Shown one piece after another: positions 1 through 13,485 of a stretch of DNA of 64,000 bases. The translations under genes were made by a program, and so were the position numbers. The stretch comes from Solea solea (taxonomy: Eukaryota; Chordata; Actinopteri; Pleuronectiformes; Soleidae): the NCBI RefSeq assembly GCF_958295425.1, contig NC_081149.1, positions 186,001-250,000 on the forward strand. The letters are read 5' to 3'. The stretch's first letter is position 1. Each line of letters opens with the position of its first letter. The notes beneath the pieces are model-generated. The model had not been told where the DNA came from and did no database searches. It was given only the letters and a program-made list of their open reading frames with translations.

Positions 1-242
1 CAGTTTCCCACCTTTCTTACGTTTGAATTTTACAGACTGTGTTTTTGGCAGTTTTTTTTTGCCAGGGGGAAAAAAGCCCAAAGTCCTGTGTCCAAAAACT
101 GAAAATCAGGTCATGTCAGACTCTATACAGTCTTAGACTCTTTGGCCAGAGTGGAAGTTTTGGAGGAACTACATTTCTACAGGTCGCAGGAGTGTGAATA
201 TTTCATATGTCGTTTGGGGTCCCAAGACGAGCGGAACGACGA
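1..242. repeat. 242-bp anchor element, copy 1 (window begins at its first base)
   Basis: Non-satellite sequence, unrelated to the 176-bp monomer, present in eight near-identical copies in the window. It begins cagtttcccacc, has a T-run next to gccaggggg and an A-run, a short inverted repeat AGTCT-T-AGACT near 132-142, and ends with a relatively G+C-rich, CpG-rich tail (agacgagcggaacgacga). Satellite resumes at 243 with gggtaca. This copy has ten T's and gcc where the copies from 4804 rightward have an eight-T run and ggcc. The 141-bp repeats that precede it in every other block would lie outside the window. I see no reading frame, tRNA-like A or B box, or polyA tail that would identify it as a known element. 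Its origin is unknown to me. Confidence 0.85.
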
Positions 243-592
243 GGGTACATTAGTATATCTTATAAGATGTTAACTTTATTTGTGAGGTTTATGTTATGGG
301 ACAGTAGAAAATGAAAAAAAATCAGAAAACAGTCGTATTCCGGCTGAATGCGCACAAAAACAGACACAAATAGAAAAACACATCCAAACAGTGAAATCAT
401 TGCAAAATCAAACACTGAGGGTACCGAAGAATATCTTATAAGATGTTAACTTTATTTGTGAGGTTTATGTAATGGGACAGTTAAAATGAAAAAAAATCAG
501 AAAACAGTCATATTCCAGCTGAATGCGCACAAAAACAGACAAAAATAGAAAAACACATTCAAACAGTGAAATCATTGCAAAATCAAACACTG

Positions 593-954
593 AAGGTATA
601 TAACTGTATCTTATGAGATGTTAACTTTATTTGTGAGGTTTATATTATGGGACAGTAGAAAAATGAAAAAAAATCAGAAAACAATCGTATTCCAGCTGAA
701 TGCGCACAAAAACAGACAAAAATAGAAAAACACATTCAAACAGTGAAATCATTGCAAAATCAAACACTGAAGGTATATAACTGTATCTTATGAGATGTTA
801 ACTTTATTTGTGAGGTTTATATTATGGGACAGTAGAAAAATGAAAAAAAATCAGAAAACAATCGTATTCCAGCTGAATGCGCACAAAAACAGACAAAAAT
901 AGAAAAACACATTCAAACAGTGAAATCATTGCAAAATCAAACACTGAAGGTATA
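593..954. repeat. Exact tandem duplication of one class B monomer (177 bp)
   Basis: Two adjacent class B monomers, with ctgtatcttatgagatg at 604 and 781, look identical across their 177 bp, including the private change acaatcgtattcc (neighbours read acagtcgtattcc). The same head (ctgtatc) recurs at 958, but that monomer then changes to a different body. Identity between neighbours with a shared private variant indicates a very recent single-monomer duplication. Confidence 0.75.
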
Positions 955-2129
955 TAACTGTATCTTATGAGATGTTAACTTTATTTGTGAGGTTTATGTT
1001 ATTGGACAATAAAAAAATGAAAAAAATCAGAAAACAGCCGTATCCCTGCTGAATGCACACAAAAACAGAGACAAATAGAAAAACACATCCAAACAGTGAA
1101 ATCATTGCAAAATCAAACACTGAGGTTACAGAAGTATATCTTATAAGATAATAACTTTATTTGTGAGGTTTATGTTATGGGACAGTAGAAAATTGAAAAA
1201 AATCAGAAAACAGCCGTATACTTGCTGAATGTCCACAAACACAGACACACATAGAAAAACACATCCAAACAGTGAAATCATTGCAAAATCAAACACTGAA
1301 GGCATATAACTATATCTTATAAGATTTTAACTTTATTTGTGAGGTTTATGTTATGGGACAGTAGAAAATTCAAAAAAATCAGAAAACAGCCGTATACTTG
1401 CTGAATGTGCAAAACAAAAGACACAAATAGAAAAACACATCCAAACAGTGAAATCATTGCAAAATCAAACAGAAGTATATCTTATAAGATGTTAACTTTA
1501 TTTGTGAGGTTTATGTTATGGGACAGTAGAAAATTGAAAAAAATCAGAAAACAGCCGTATACTTGCTGAATGTGCACAACAAAAGACACACATAGAAAAA
1601 CACATCCAAACAGTGAAATCATTGCAAAATCTAACACTGAAGGTATATAACTATATCTTATAAGATTTTAACTTTATTTGTGAGGTTTATGTAATGGGAC
1701 AGTTAAAATGAAAAAAAATCAGAAAACAGTCGTATTCCAGCTGAATGCGCACAAAAACAGACACAAATAGAAAAACACATTCAAACAGTGAAATCATTGC
1801 AAAATCAAACACTGAGGGTACAGAACTAACTCTTTTAAGATGTTAACTTCATTTGTGAGGTTTATGTTATGGGACAGCAGAAAATTAAAAAAATCCGGAA
1901 ACAGCCTTATCTCAGCTGAATGCGCACACAAACAGACACCCATAGAAAAACCCATCCAAACAGTGAAATCTTTGCAAAATCAAACATTGAGGGTACAGAA
2001 CTAAATATTTTAAGTTGTTAACTTCATTTGTGAGGTTTATGTTATGGGAAAGTAGAAAAATGAAAAAAATCCGGAAACAGCCTTATCTCAGCTGAATGCG
2101 CACACAAACAGACACCAATAGAAAAACAC

Positions 2130-3900
2130 ATCCAAACAGTGAAATCATTGCAAAATCAAACACTGAGGGTACAAAACTAATCTTAACTTCATTTGTGAGG
2201 TTAATGTTATGGGAAAGTAGAAAAATGAAAAAAATCCGGAAACAGCCTTATCTCAGCTGAATGCGCACACAAACAGACACCAATAGAAAAACACATCCAA
2301 ACAGTGAAATCTTTGCAAAATCAAACACTGAGGGTACAGAACTAAATCTTTTAAGAAGTTAACTTCATTTGTGAGGTTTATCTCATGGGACAGCAGAAAA
2401 AAAAAAAAATCCGGAAACAGCCTTATCTCAGCTGAATGCGCACACAAACAAACACCCATAGAAAAACACATCCCAACAGTGAAATCTTTGCAAAATCAAA
2501 CACTGAGGGTACAGAACTAAATCTTTTAAGATGTTAACTTCATTTGTGAGGTTTATGTTATGGGACAGCAGAAAAATTAAAAAAATCCGGAAACAGCCTT
2601 ATCTCAGCTGAATGCGCACACAAACAGACACCCATAGAAAAACCCATCCAATTAGTGAAATCTTTGCAAAATCAAACACTGAGGGTACAGAACTAAATAT
2701 TTTAAGTTGTTAACTTCATTTGTGAGGTTTATGTTATGGGAAAGTAGAAAAATGAAAAAAATCCGGAAACAGCCTTATCTCAGCTGAATGCGCACACAAA
2801 CAGACACCAATAGAAAAACACATCCAAACAGTGAAATCATTGCAAAATCAAACACTGAGGGTACAAAACTAATCTTAACTTCATTTGTGAGGTTAATGTT
2901 ATGGGAAAGTAGAAAAATGAAAAAAATCCGGAAACAGCCTTATCTCAGCTGAATGCGCACACAAACAGACACCAATAGAAAAACACATCCAAACAGTGAA
3001 ATCTTTGCAAAATCAAACACTGAGGGTACAGAACTAAATCTTTTAAGAAGTTAACTTCATTTGTGAGGTTTATGTTATGGGACAGCAGAAAAATTAAAAA
3101 AATCCGGAAACAGCCTTATCTCAGCTGAATGCGCACACAAACAGACACCCATAGAAAAACCCATCCAATTAGTGAAATCTTTGCAAAATCAAACACTGAG
3201 GGTACAGAACTAAATATTTTAAGTTGTTAACTTCATTTGTGAGGTTTATGTTATGGGAAAGTAGAAAAATGAAAAAAATCCGGAAACAGCCTTATCTCAG
3301 CTGAATGCGCACACAAACAGACACCAATAGAAAAACACATCCAAACAGTGAAATCATTGCAAAATCAAACACTGAGGGTACAAAACTAATCTTAACTTCA
3401 TTTGTGAGGTTAATGTTATGGGAAAGTAGAAAAATGAAAAAAATCCGGAAACAGCCTTATCTCAGCTGAATGCGCACACAAACAGACACCAATAGAAAAA
3501 CACATCCAAACATTGAAATCTTTGCAAAATCAAACACTGAGGGTACAGAACTAAATCTTTTAAGTTGTTAACTTCATTTGTGAGGTTTATGTTATGGGAA
3601 AGTAGAAAAAAAATGAAAACAAATCCGGAAACAGCCTTATCTCAGCTGAATGCGCACACAAACAGACACCAATAGAAAAACACATCCCAACAGTGAAATC
3701 ATTGCAAAATCAAACACTGAGGGTACAAAACTATTCTTAACTTCATTTGTGAGGTTTATGTTATGGGAAAGTAGAAAAATTTAAAAAATCCGGAAACAGC
3801 CTTATCTCAGCTGAATGTGCACACAAACAGACACCAATAGAAAAACACATCCAAACAGTGAAATCATTGCAAAATCAAACACTGAGGGTACAAAATTAAT
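2130..3900. repeat. Trimeric higher-order repeat of 517 bp in class A satellite
   Basis: Private variants recur at a fixed spacing. ccatccaattagtg is at 2644 and 3161 (517 bp apart). The shortened head acaaaactaatcttaac has its aatctt at 2179, 2871 and 3388 (692 then 517 bp). The unit is two full monomers plus one of about 165 bp that lacks 11 bp, so 517 rather than 528 bp. About two full trimers plus flanking partial copies are visible. I do not see this trimer in the other arrays, so it looks like a local amplification. Confidence 0.7.
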
Positions 3901-4227
3901 CTTAACTTTATTTGTGAGGTTTATGTTATGGGAAAGTAGAAAAATGAAAAAAATCCGGAAACAGCCTTATCTCAGCTGAATGCGCACACAAACAGACACC
4001 AATAGAAAAACACATCCAAACAGTGAAATCATTGCAAAATCAAACACTGAGGGTACAGAACTAAATCTTTTAAGATGTTAACTTCATTTGTGAGGTTTAT
4101 GTTATGGGAAAGTAGAAAAATGAAAACAAATCCGGAAACAGCCTTATCTCAGCTGAATGCGCACAAAAACAGACACAAATAGAATAACACATCCAAACAG
4201 TGAAATCATTATAAATTCAAACACTGA

Positions 4228-4803
4228 GGGTACATCAATATACCTTATAAGATGTTAACTTCATATTATAGGACAGTAGAAAAAAGATTAAAATACCTCG
4301 ATCAGCCTTAGTCCCTGATACACATACGGAAAAATCAGACTCCTGGCTCAATGCCTTTAGGAAATATTACAAAAAACACACCCGAACGGCTGACCTTTGA
4401 CCTTTCCAAAGGTTGCACGGGTCTGAAACTCGGCACCCTGGATTAGCCTTAGTCCCTGATACACATACGGAAAAATCAGACTCCTGGCTTAATGCCTTTA
4501 GGAATTATTACAAAAAACACACCCGAACGGCTGACCATTGACCTTTTCCGAAAGTTGCACAGGTCTGAAACTCGGCAACCGGGATAAGCTTTAGTCCCTG
4601 ATACACATAGGGAAAAATCAGACTCCTGACTCAATGCCTTTAGGAATTATTACAAAAAACACACCACAGCGGGTGACCTTTGACCTTTCCAAAGGTTGCA
4701 CGGGTCTGAAACTCGGCACCCTGGATCAGCCAGGAGTCCCTGATACGCATACGGAGAAATCAGCATCCGGGCTCATTGCCTTTAGGAATTATTGAAGAAA
4801 AGA
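4228..4803. repeat. Anchor block 2, left part: truncated monomer plus 141-bp repeats
   Basis: The last class A monomer is broken. After gggtacatcaatataccttataagatg it loses the atttgtgaggtttatgttatgg part and runs through ggacagtagaaaaaag into a new 141-bp tandem repeat. Repeat starts (agcc/agct) are at 4304, 4445, 4587 and 4728, so three full copies (141, 142 and 141 bp) and a partial fourth that diverges after ggaattatt. Each full copy holds ccctgatacacata, cggaaaaatcagactcctg, a tgaccttt/atgacc motif and ggtctgaaactcgg. This is the most diverged of the seven 141-bp clusters (for example aagctttagtc at 4587, an extra base in ccttttccg, and cggcaaccggg). Confidence 0.9.
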
Positions 4804-5045
4804 CAGTTTCCCACCTTTCTTAGGTTTGAATTTTACAGACTGTGTTTTTGGCAGTTTTTTTTGGCCAGGGGGAAAAAAGCCCAAAGTCCTGTGTCCAAAA
4901 ACTGAAAATCAGGTCATGTCAGACTCTATACAGTCTTAGACTCTTTGGCCAGAGTGGAAGTTTTGGAGGGACTACATTTCTACAGGTCGCAGGAGTGTGA
5001 ATATTTCATATGTCGTTTGGGGTCCCAAGACGAGCGGAACGACGA
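4804..5045. repeat. 242-bp anchor element, copy 2
   Basis: Same length as copy 1 and nearly identical. Differences include cttaggtttg here against cttacgtttg elsewhere, and gagggactaca against gaggaactaca. It follows the partial fourth 141-bp repeat directly and gives way to class B satellite at 5046. Confidence 0.88.
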
Positions 5046-6419
5046 GGGTACATTAGTATATCTTATAAGATGTTAACTTTATTTGTGAGGTTTATGTTAT
5101 GGGGCAGTAGAAAAATGAAAAAAAATCAGAAAACAGTCGTATTCCAGCTGAATGCGCACAAAAACAGACAAAAATAGAAAAACACATCCAAACAGTGAAA
5201 TCATTGCAAAATCAAACACTGAGGTTACAGAAGTATATCTTATAAGATGTTAACTTTATTTATGAGGTTTATGCTACGGGACAATAGAAAATTGAAAAAA
5301 ATCAGAAAACAGCCGTATACTTGCTGAATGCGCACAAAAACAGACACAAATAGAAAAACACATCCAAACAGTGAAATCATTGCAAAATCAAACACTGAGG
5401 TTACAGAAGTGTATCTTATAAGATGTTAACTTTATTTGTGAGGTTTATGTTACGGGACAATAGAAAATTGAAAAAAATCAGAAAACAGCCGTATACTTGC
5501 TGAATGTGCACAACAAAAGACACAAATAGAAAAACACATCCAAACAGTGAAATCATTGCAAAATCAAACACTGACAGCATATAACTATATCTTATAAGAT
5601 GTTAACTTCATTTGTGAGGTTTATGTTATGGGACAGTAGAAAATTGAAAAAAATCAGAAAACAGCCGTATACTTGCTGAATGTGCACAAAAACAGACACA
5701 AATAGAAAAACACATCCAAACAGTGAAATCATTGCAAAATCAAACACTGACGGCATATAACTATATCTTATAAGATGTTAACTTCATTTGTGAGGTTTAT
5801 GTTATGGGACAGTAGAAAATTTAAAAAAATCAGAAAACAGCCGTATACTTGCTGAAAGTGCTCAAAAACAGACACAAATAGAAAAACACATCCAAACAGT
5901 GAAATCATTGCAAAATCAAACACTGAAGGCATATAACTATATCTTATAAGATTTTTACTTTATTTGTGAGGTTTATGTTATGGGACAGTAGAAAATTGAA
6001 AAAAATCAGAAAACAGCCGTATACTTGCTGAATGTGCACAAAAACAGACACAAATAGAATAACACATCCAAACAGTGAAATCATTGCAAAATCAAACACT
6101 GAAGGCATATAACTATATCTTATAAGATTTTAACTTTATTTGTGAGGTTTATGTTATGGGACAGTAGAAAATTGAAAAAAATCAGAAAACAGCCGTATAC
6201 TTGCTGAATGTGCACAAAACAGACACAAATAGAAAAACACATCCAAACACTGAAATCATTGCAAAATCAAACACTGAGGTTACAGAAGTATATCTTATAA
6301 GATGTTAACTTTATTTATGAGGTTTATGCTACGGGACAATAGAAAATTGAAAAAAATCAGAAAACAGCCGTATACTTGCTGAATGTGCACAAAAACAGAC
6401 ACAAATAGAAAAACACATG

Positions 6420-9400
6420 CAAACAGTGAAATCATTGCAAAATCAAACACTGAGGGCATATAACTTTATCTTATAAGATGTTAACTTCATTTGTGAGGTT
6501 TATGTTATGGGACAGTAGAAAATTGAAAAAAATCAGAAAACAGCCGTATACTTGCTGAATGTGCACAACAAAAGACACAAATAGAAAAACACTTCCAAAC
6601 AGTGAAATCATTGCAAAATCAAACCCTGAAGGCATATAACTATATCTTATAAGATTTTAACTTTATTTGTGAGGTTTATGTTATGGGCGGGGAGAAAATT
6701 GAAAAAAAATCAGAAAACAGCCGTATACTTGCTGAATGTGCACAAAACAGACACAAATAGAAAAACACATCCAAACAGTGAAATCATTGCAAAATCAAAC
6801 ACTGAGGGTACAGAAGTATATCTTATAAGATTTTAACTTTATTTGTGAGGTTTATGTTATGCGACAGTAGAAAATTGAAAAAAATCAGAAAACAGCCGTA
6901 TACTTGCTGAATGTGCACAAAAACAGACACAAATAGAAAAACACATCCAAACAGTGAAATCATTGCAAAATCAAACACTGAGGTTACAGAAGTATATCTT
7001 ATAAGATGTTAACTTTATTTGTGAGGTTTATGTTATGGGACAGTAGAAAATTGAAAAAAATCAGAAAACAGCCGTATACTTGCTGAATGTGCACAAAAAC
7101 AGACACAAATAGAAAAACACATCCAAACAGTGAAATCATTGCAAAATCAAACACTGAAGGCATATAACTATATCTTATAAGATTTTAACTTTATTTGTGA
7201 GGTTTATGTTATGGGACAGTAGAAAATTGAAAAAAATCAGAAAACATCCGTATACTTGATGAATGTGGACAAAAATAGACACAAATAGAAAAACACATCC
7301 AAACAGTGAAATCATTGCAAAATCAAACACTGAAGGCATATAACTATATCTTATAAGATTTTTACTTTATTTGTGAGGTTTATGTTATGGGACAGTAGAA
7401 AATTGAAAAAAATCAGAAAACAGCCGTATACTTGCTGAATGTGCACAAAAACAGACACAAATAGAAAAACACATCCAAACAGTGAAATCATTGCAAAATC
7501 AAACACTGAAGGCATATAACTATATCTTATAAGATGTTAACTTCATTTGTGAGGTTTATGTTATGGGACAGTAGAAAATTGAAAAAAATCAGAAAACAGC
7601 CGTATACTTGCTGAATGTGCACAAAAACAGACACAAATAGAAAAACACATCCAAACAGTGAAATCATTGCAAAATCAAACACTGACGGCATATAACTATA
7701 TCTTATAAGATGTTAACTTCATTTGTGAGGTTTATGTTATGGGACAGTAGAAAATTTAAAAAAATCAGAAAACAGCCGTATACTTGCTGAAAGTGCTCAA
7801 AAACAGACACAAATAGAAAAACACATCCAAACAGTGAAATCATTGCAAAATCAAACACTGAGGTTACAGAAGTATATCTTATAAGATGTTAACTTTATTT
7901 ATGAGGTTTATGCTACGGGACAATAGAAAATTGAAAAAAATCAGAAAACAGCCGTATACTTGCTGAATGTGCACAAAAACAGACACAAATAGAAAAACAC
8001 ATGCAAACAGTGAAATCATTGCAAAATCAAACACTGAGGGCATATAACTTTATCTTATAAGATGTTAACTTCATTTGTGAGGTTTATGTTATGGGACAGT
8101 AGAAAATTGAAAAAAATCAGAAAACAGCCGTATACTTGCTGAATGCGCACAAAAACAGACACAAATAGAAAAACACATCCAAACAGTGAAATCATTGCAA
8201 AATCAAACACTGAGGTTACAGAAGTGTATCTTATAAGATGTTAACTTTATTTGTGAGGTTTATGTTATGGGACAGTAGAAAATTGAAAAAAATCAGAAAA
8301 CAGCCGTATACTTGCTGAATGTGCACAAAAACAGACACAAATAGAAAAACACATGCAAACAGTGAAATCATTGCAAAATCAAACACTGAGGGCATATAAC
8401 TTTATCTTATAAGATGTTAACTTCATTTGTGAGGTTTATGTTATGGGACAGTAGAAAATTGAAAAAAATCAGAAAACAGCCGTATACTTGCTGAATGCGC
8501 ACAAAAACAGACACAAATAGAAAAACACATCCAAACAGTGAAATCATTGCAAAATCAAACACTGAGGTTACAGAAGTGTATCTTATAAGATGTTAACTTT
8601 ATTTGTGAGGTTTATGTTACGGGACAATAGAAAATTGAAAAAAATCAGAAAACAGCCGTATACTTGCTGAATGTGCACAACAAAAGACACAAATAGAAAA
8701 ACACATCCAAACAGTGAAATCATTGCAAAATCAAACCCTGAAGGCATATAACTATATCTTATAAGATTTTAACTTTATTTGTGAGGTTTATGTTATGGGC
8801 GGGGAGAAAATTGAAAAAAAATCAGAAAACAGCCGTATACTTGCTGAATGTGCACAAAACAGACACAAATAGAAAAACACATCCAAACAGTGAAATCATT
8901 GCAAAATCAAACACTGAGGGTACAGAAGTATATCTTATAAGATTTTAACTTTATTTGTGAGGTTTATGTTATGCGACAGTAGAAAATTGAAAAAAATCAG
9001 AAAACAGCCGTATACTTGCTGAATGTGCACAAAAACAGACACAAATAGAAAAACACATCCAAACAGTGAAATCATTGCAAAATCAAACACTGAGGTTACA
9101 GAAGTATATCTTATAAGATGTTAACTTTATTTGTGAGGTTTATGTTATGGGACAGTAGAAAATTGAAAAAAATCAGAAAACAGCCGTATACTTGCTGAAT
9201 GTGCACAAAAACAGACACAAATAGAAAAACACATCCAAACAGTGAAATCATTGCAAAATCAAACACTGAAGGCATATAACTATATCTTATAAGATTTTAA
9301 CTTTATTTGTGAGGTTTATGTTATGGGACAGTAGAAAATTGAAAAAAATCAGAAAACATCCGTATACTTGATGAATGTGGACAAAAATAGACACAAATAG

Positions 9401-11050
9401 AAAAACACATCCAAACAGTGAAATCATTGCAAAATCAAACACTGAAGGCATATAACTATATCTTATAAGATTTTTACTTTATTTGTGAGGTTTATGTTAT
9501 GGGACAATAGAAAATTGAAAAAAATCAGAAAACAGCCGTATACTTGCTGAATGTGCACAAAACAGACACAAATAGAAAAACACATCCAAACAGTGAAATC
9601 ATTGCAAAATCAAACACTGAGGGCATATAACTTTATCTTATAAGATGTTAACTTCATTTGTGAGGTTTATGTTATGGGACAGTAGAAAATTGAAAAAAAT
9701 CAGAAAACAGCCGTATACTTGCTGAATGCGCACAAAAACAGACACAAATAGAAAAACACATCCAAACAGTGAAATCATTGCAAAATCAAACACTGAGGTT
9801 ACAGAAGTGTATCTTATAAGATGTTAACTTTATTTGTGAGGTTTATGTTACGGGACAATAGAAAATTGAAAAAAATCAGAAAACAGCCGTATACTTGCTG
9901 AATGTGCACAACAAAAGACACAAATAGAAAAACACATCCAAACAGTGAAATCATTGCAAAATCAAACACTGAGGGTACAGAAGTATATCTTATAAGATGT
10001 TAACTTTATTTGTGAGGTTTATGTTATGGGACAGTAGAAAATTGAAAAAAATCAGAAAACAGCCGTATACTTGCTGAATGCGCACAAAAACAGACACAAA
10101 TAGAAAAACACATCCAAACAGTGAAATCATTGCAAAATCAAACACTGAAGGCATATAACTATATCTTATAAGATGTTATCTTTATTTGTGAGGTTTATGT
10201 TATGGGACAGTAGAAAATTGAAAAAAATCAGAAAACAGCCGTATACTTGCTGAATGCGCACAAAAACAGACACAAATAGAAAAACACATCCAAACAGTGA
10301 AATCATTGCAAAATCAAACACTGAGGTTACAGAAGTGTATCTTATAAGATGTTAACTTTATTTGTGAGGTTTATGTTACGGGACAATAGAAAATTGAAAA
10401 AAATCAGAAAACAGCCGTATACTTGCTGAATGTGCACAACAAAAGACACAAATAGAAAAACACATCCAAACAGTGAAATCATTGCAAAATCAAACACTGA
10501 CAGCATATAACTATATCTTATAAGATGTTAACTTCATTTGTGAGGTTTATGTTATGGGACAGTAGAAAATTGAAAAAAATCAGAAAACAGCCGTATACTT
10601 GCTGAATGTGCACAAAAACAGACACAAATAGAAAAACACATCCAAACAGTGAAATCATTGCAAAATCAAACACTGACGGCATATAACTATATCTTATAAG
10701 ATGTTAACTTCATTTGTGAGGTTTATGTTATGGGACAGTAGAAAATTTAAAAAAATCAGAAAACAGCCGTATACTTGCTGAAAGTGCTCAAAAACAGACA
10801 CAAATAGAAAAACACATCCAAACAGTGAAATCATTGCAAAATCAAACACTGAAGGCATATAACTATATCTTATAAGATTTTAACTTTATTTGTGAGGTTT
10901 ATGTTATGGGACAGTAGAAAATTGAAAAAAATCAGAAAACATCCGTATACTTGATGAATGTGGACAAAAATAGACACAAATAGAAAAACACATCCAAACA
11001 GTGAAATCATTGCAAAATCAAACACTGAAGGCATATAACTATATCTTATA
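6420..11050. repeat. About 4.6-kb satellite segment, left copy of a long-range duplication
   Basis: Rare variants here recur exactly 13,361 bp downstream: gggcggggag (ttatgggcgg at 6681 and 20042; 8793 and 22154), tatttatgaggtttatgctacggg (7895 and 21256), and the catccgtatacttgatg monomer (7245 and 20606; 9357 and 22718; 10940 and 24301). The match breaks on the left at about 6412 (acatgcaaac here, acatccaaac in the copy) and on the right near 11050. I noticed one clear substitution (gattttaac near 9297, gatgttaac near 22658). The segment also contains a 2112-bp (12-monomer) internal offset: 6681 to 8793, and 7245 to 9357. Confidence 0.8.
9357..10939. repeat. 9-monomer higher-order repeat (~1583 bp), left example
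   Basis: Bounded by two copies of the diagnostic monomer catccgtatacttgatg with gtggacaaaaatag. Its ordered subtypes include acagaagtgtatc followed by tacgggacaat, acaacaaaag, acagcatataac, acggcatataac, and the tttaaaaaaatcag plus gaaagtgctcaaaaac monomer. The same order appears at 22718-24300 and again at 24301-25882. The end module (acagaagtgtatc to gaaagtgctc) also appears at about 5400-5900, 26150-26450, 27390-27850 and 28620-28910, in part with monomers missing. Confidence 0.7.
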
Positions 11051-12749
11051 AGATTTTTACTTTATTTGTGAGGTTTATGTTATGGGACAGTAGAAAATTG
11101 AAAAAAATCTGAAAACAGCCGTATACTTGCTGAATGTGCACAAAAACAGACACAAATAGAAAAACACATCCAAACAGTGAAATCATTGCAAAATCAAACA
11201 CTGAGGTTACAGAAGTATATCTTATAAGATGTTAACTTTATTTGTGAGGTTTATGTAATGGGCGAGGAGAAAATTGAAAAAAATCAGAAAACAGCCGTAT
11301 ACTTGCTGAATGTGCACAAAACAGACACAAATAGAAAAACACATCCAAACAGTGAAATCATTGCAAAATCAAACACTGAGGTTACAGAAGTATATCTTAT
11401 AAGATGTTAACTTTATTTGTGAGGTTAATGTTATGGGCGAGGAGAAAATTGAAAAAAATCTGAAAACAGCCGTATACTTGCTGAATGTGCACAAAACAGA
11501 CACAAATAGAAAAACACATCCAAACAGTGAAATCATTGCAAAATCAAACACTGAGGGTACAGAAGTATATCTTATAAGATGTTAACTTTATTTGTGAGGT
11601 TTATGTTATGCGACAGTAGAAAATTGAAAAAAATCAGAAAACAGCCGTATACTTGCTGAATGCGCACAAAAACAGACACAAATAGAAAAACACATCCAAA
11701 CAGTGAAATCATTGCAAAATCAAACACTGAAGGCATATAACTATATCTTATAAGATGTGAACTTTATTTGTGAGGTTTATGTTATGGGACAGTAGAAAAT
11801 TGAAAAAAATCAGAAAACAGCCGTATACTTGCTGAATGTGCACAAAACAGACACAAATAGAAAAACACATCCAAACAGTGAAATCATTGCAAAATCAAAC
11901 ACTGAGGTTACAGAAGTATATCTTATAAGATGTTAACTTTATTTGTGAGGTTTATGTTATGGGACAGTAGAAAATTGAAAAAAACCAGAAAACAGCCGTA
12001 TACTTGCTGAATGTGCACAAAACAGACACAAATAGAAAAACACATCCAAACAGTGAAATCATTGCAAAATCAAACACTGAAGGCATATAACTATATCTTA
12101 TAAGATTTTAACTTAATTGTGAGGTTTATGTTATGCGACAGTAGAAAATTGAAAAAAATCAGAAAACAGCCGTATACTTGCTGAATGTGCACAACAAAAG
12201 ACACAAATAGAAAAACACATCCAAACAGTGAAATCATTGCAAAATCAAACCCTGAAGGCATATAACTATATCTTATAAGATGTTAACTTTATTTATCAGG
12301 TTTATGTTACGGGACAATAGAAAATTGAAAAAAATCAGAAAACAGCCGTATACTTGCTGAATGCGCACAAAAACAGACACAAATAGAAAAACACATCCAA
12401 ACAGTGAAATCATTGCAAAATCAAACACTGAAGGCATATAACTACATATTATAAGATGTGAACTTTATTTGTGAGGTTTATGTTATGGGACAGTAGAAAA
12501 TTGAAAAAAATCAGAAAACAGCCGTATACTTGCTGAATTAGCACAACAAAAGACACAAATAGAAAAACACATCCAAACAGTGAAATCATTGCAAAATCAA
12601 ACCCTGAAGGCATATAACTATATCTTATAAGATTTTAACTTTATTTGTGAGGTTTATGTTATGGGACAGTAGAAAATTGAAAAAAATCAGAAAACAGCCG
12701 TATACTTGCTGAATGTGCACAAAACAGACACAAATAGAAAAACACATCC

Positions 12750-13485
12750 AAACAGTGAAATCATTGCAAAATCAAACACTGAGGGTACAGAAGTATATCT
12801 TATAAGATGTTAACTTTATTTGTGAGGTTTATGTTATGCGACAGTAGAAAATTGAAAAAAATCAGAAAACAGCCGTATACTTGCTGAATGTGCACAAAAA
12901 CAGACACAAATAGAAAAACACATCCAAACAGTGAAATCATTGCAAAATCAAACACTGAGGTTACAGAAGTATATCTTATAAGATGTTAACTTTATTTGTG
13001 AGGTTTATGTTATGGGACAGTAGAAAATTGAAAAAAATCAGAAAACAGCCGTATACTTGCTGAATGTGCACAAAACAGACACAAATAAAAAAACACATCC
13101 AAACAGTGAAATCATTGCAAAATCAAACACTGAGGGTACAGAAGTATATCTTATAAGATGTTAACTTTATTTGTGAGGTTTATGTTATGCGACAGTAGAA
13201 AATTGAAAAAAATCAGAAAACAGCCGTATACTTGCTGAATGCGCACAAAAACAGACACAAATAGAAAAACACATCCAAACAGTGAAATCATTGCAAAATC
13301 AAACACTGAGGGTACAGAAGTATATCTTATAAGATGTTAACTTTATTTGTGAGGTTTATGTTATGCGACAGTAGAAAATTGAAAAAAATCTGAAAACAGC
13401 CGTATACTTGCTGAATGTGCACAAAAACAGACACAAATAGAAAAACACATCCAAACAGTGAAATCATTGCAAAATCAAACACTGA
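12750..13485. repeat. Four-monomer segment duplicated 1758 bp downstream
   Basis: The private variant cacaaataaaaaaacac (usual form aaatagaaaaacac) occurs at about 13081 and 14839, 1758 bp apart (ten monomers less two bases). The flanking run of tatgcgacag, ggttacag, tgcgcac and aatctgaaaac subtypes matches from about 12750 to 13485 against 14508 to 15243. After that the next heads differ (gaggttacag against gacagcatat). Confidence 0.6.

Larger units (their letters stand above)
243..4227. repeat. Satellite array 1 (about 23 monomers of ~176 bp)
   Basis: Head-to-tail monomers with the constant tail gaaatcattgcaaaatcaaa and a head with cttataagatgttaac. Order from left: class B to about 1000 (tcgtattccagctg), class C at about 1000-1670 (gtatacttgctg), one class B at about 1690-1825, then class A from about 1830 to the next anchor (tccggaaacagccttatctcag). 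This array is unusually rich in class A, with about 13 copies against about three or four in later arrays. Some monomers near 2170, 2870, 3390, 3730 and 3895 have an 11-bp or similar deletion that removes the cttttaagatgtt stretch. No gene is visible on either strand. Confidence 0.95.

Noticed and set aside
1..242. 242-bp element as a SINE or other retroposon
   Set aside because: No tRNA-like A/B box pair, no terminal polyA or short tandem tail, and no target-site duplications at its fixed junctions. It could still be a fragment of an element I do not recognise.
2253..2471. Reverse-strand reading frame of 72 codons with a Phe/Leu-rich hydrophobic product
   Set aside because: It is the reverse of class A monomers. 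The 176-bp unit is not a multiple of three, so frames shift each copy and stop; it crosses a monomer boundary by chance. No ribosomal or splice context, and no codon bias.
4228..5045. Ribosomal DNA intergenic spacer, with 141-bp enhancer repeats and a promoter-like unique part
   Set aside because: The layout resembles an IGS, but no 18S, 5.8S, 28S or 5S sequence occurs in any of the seven complete 4-5 kb intervals.
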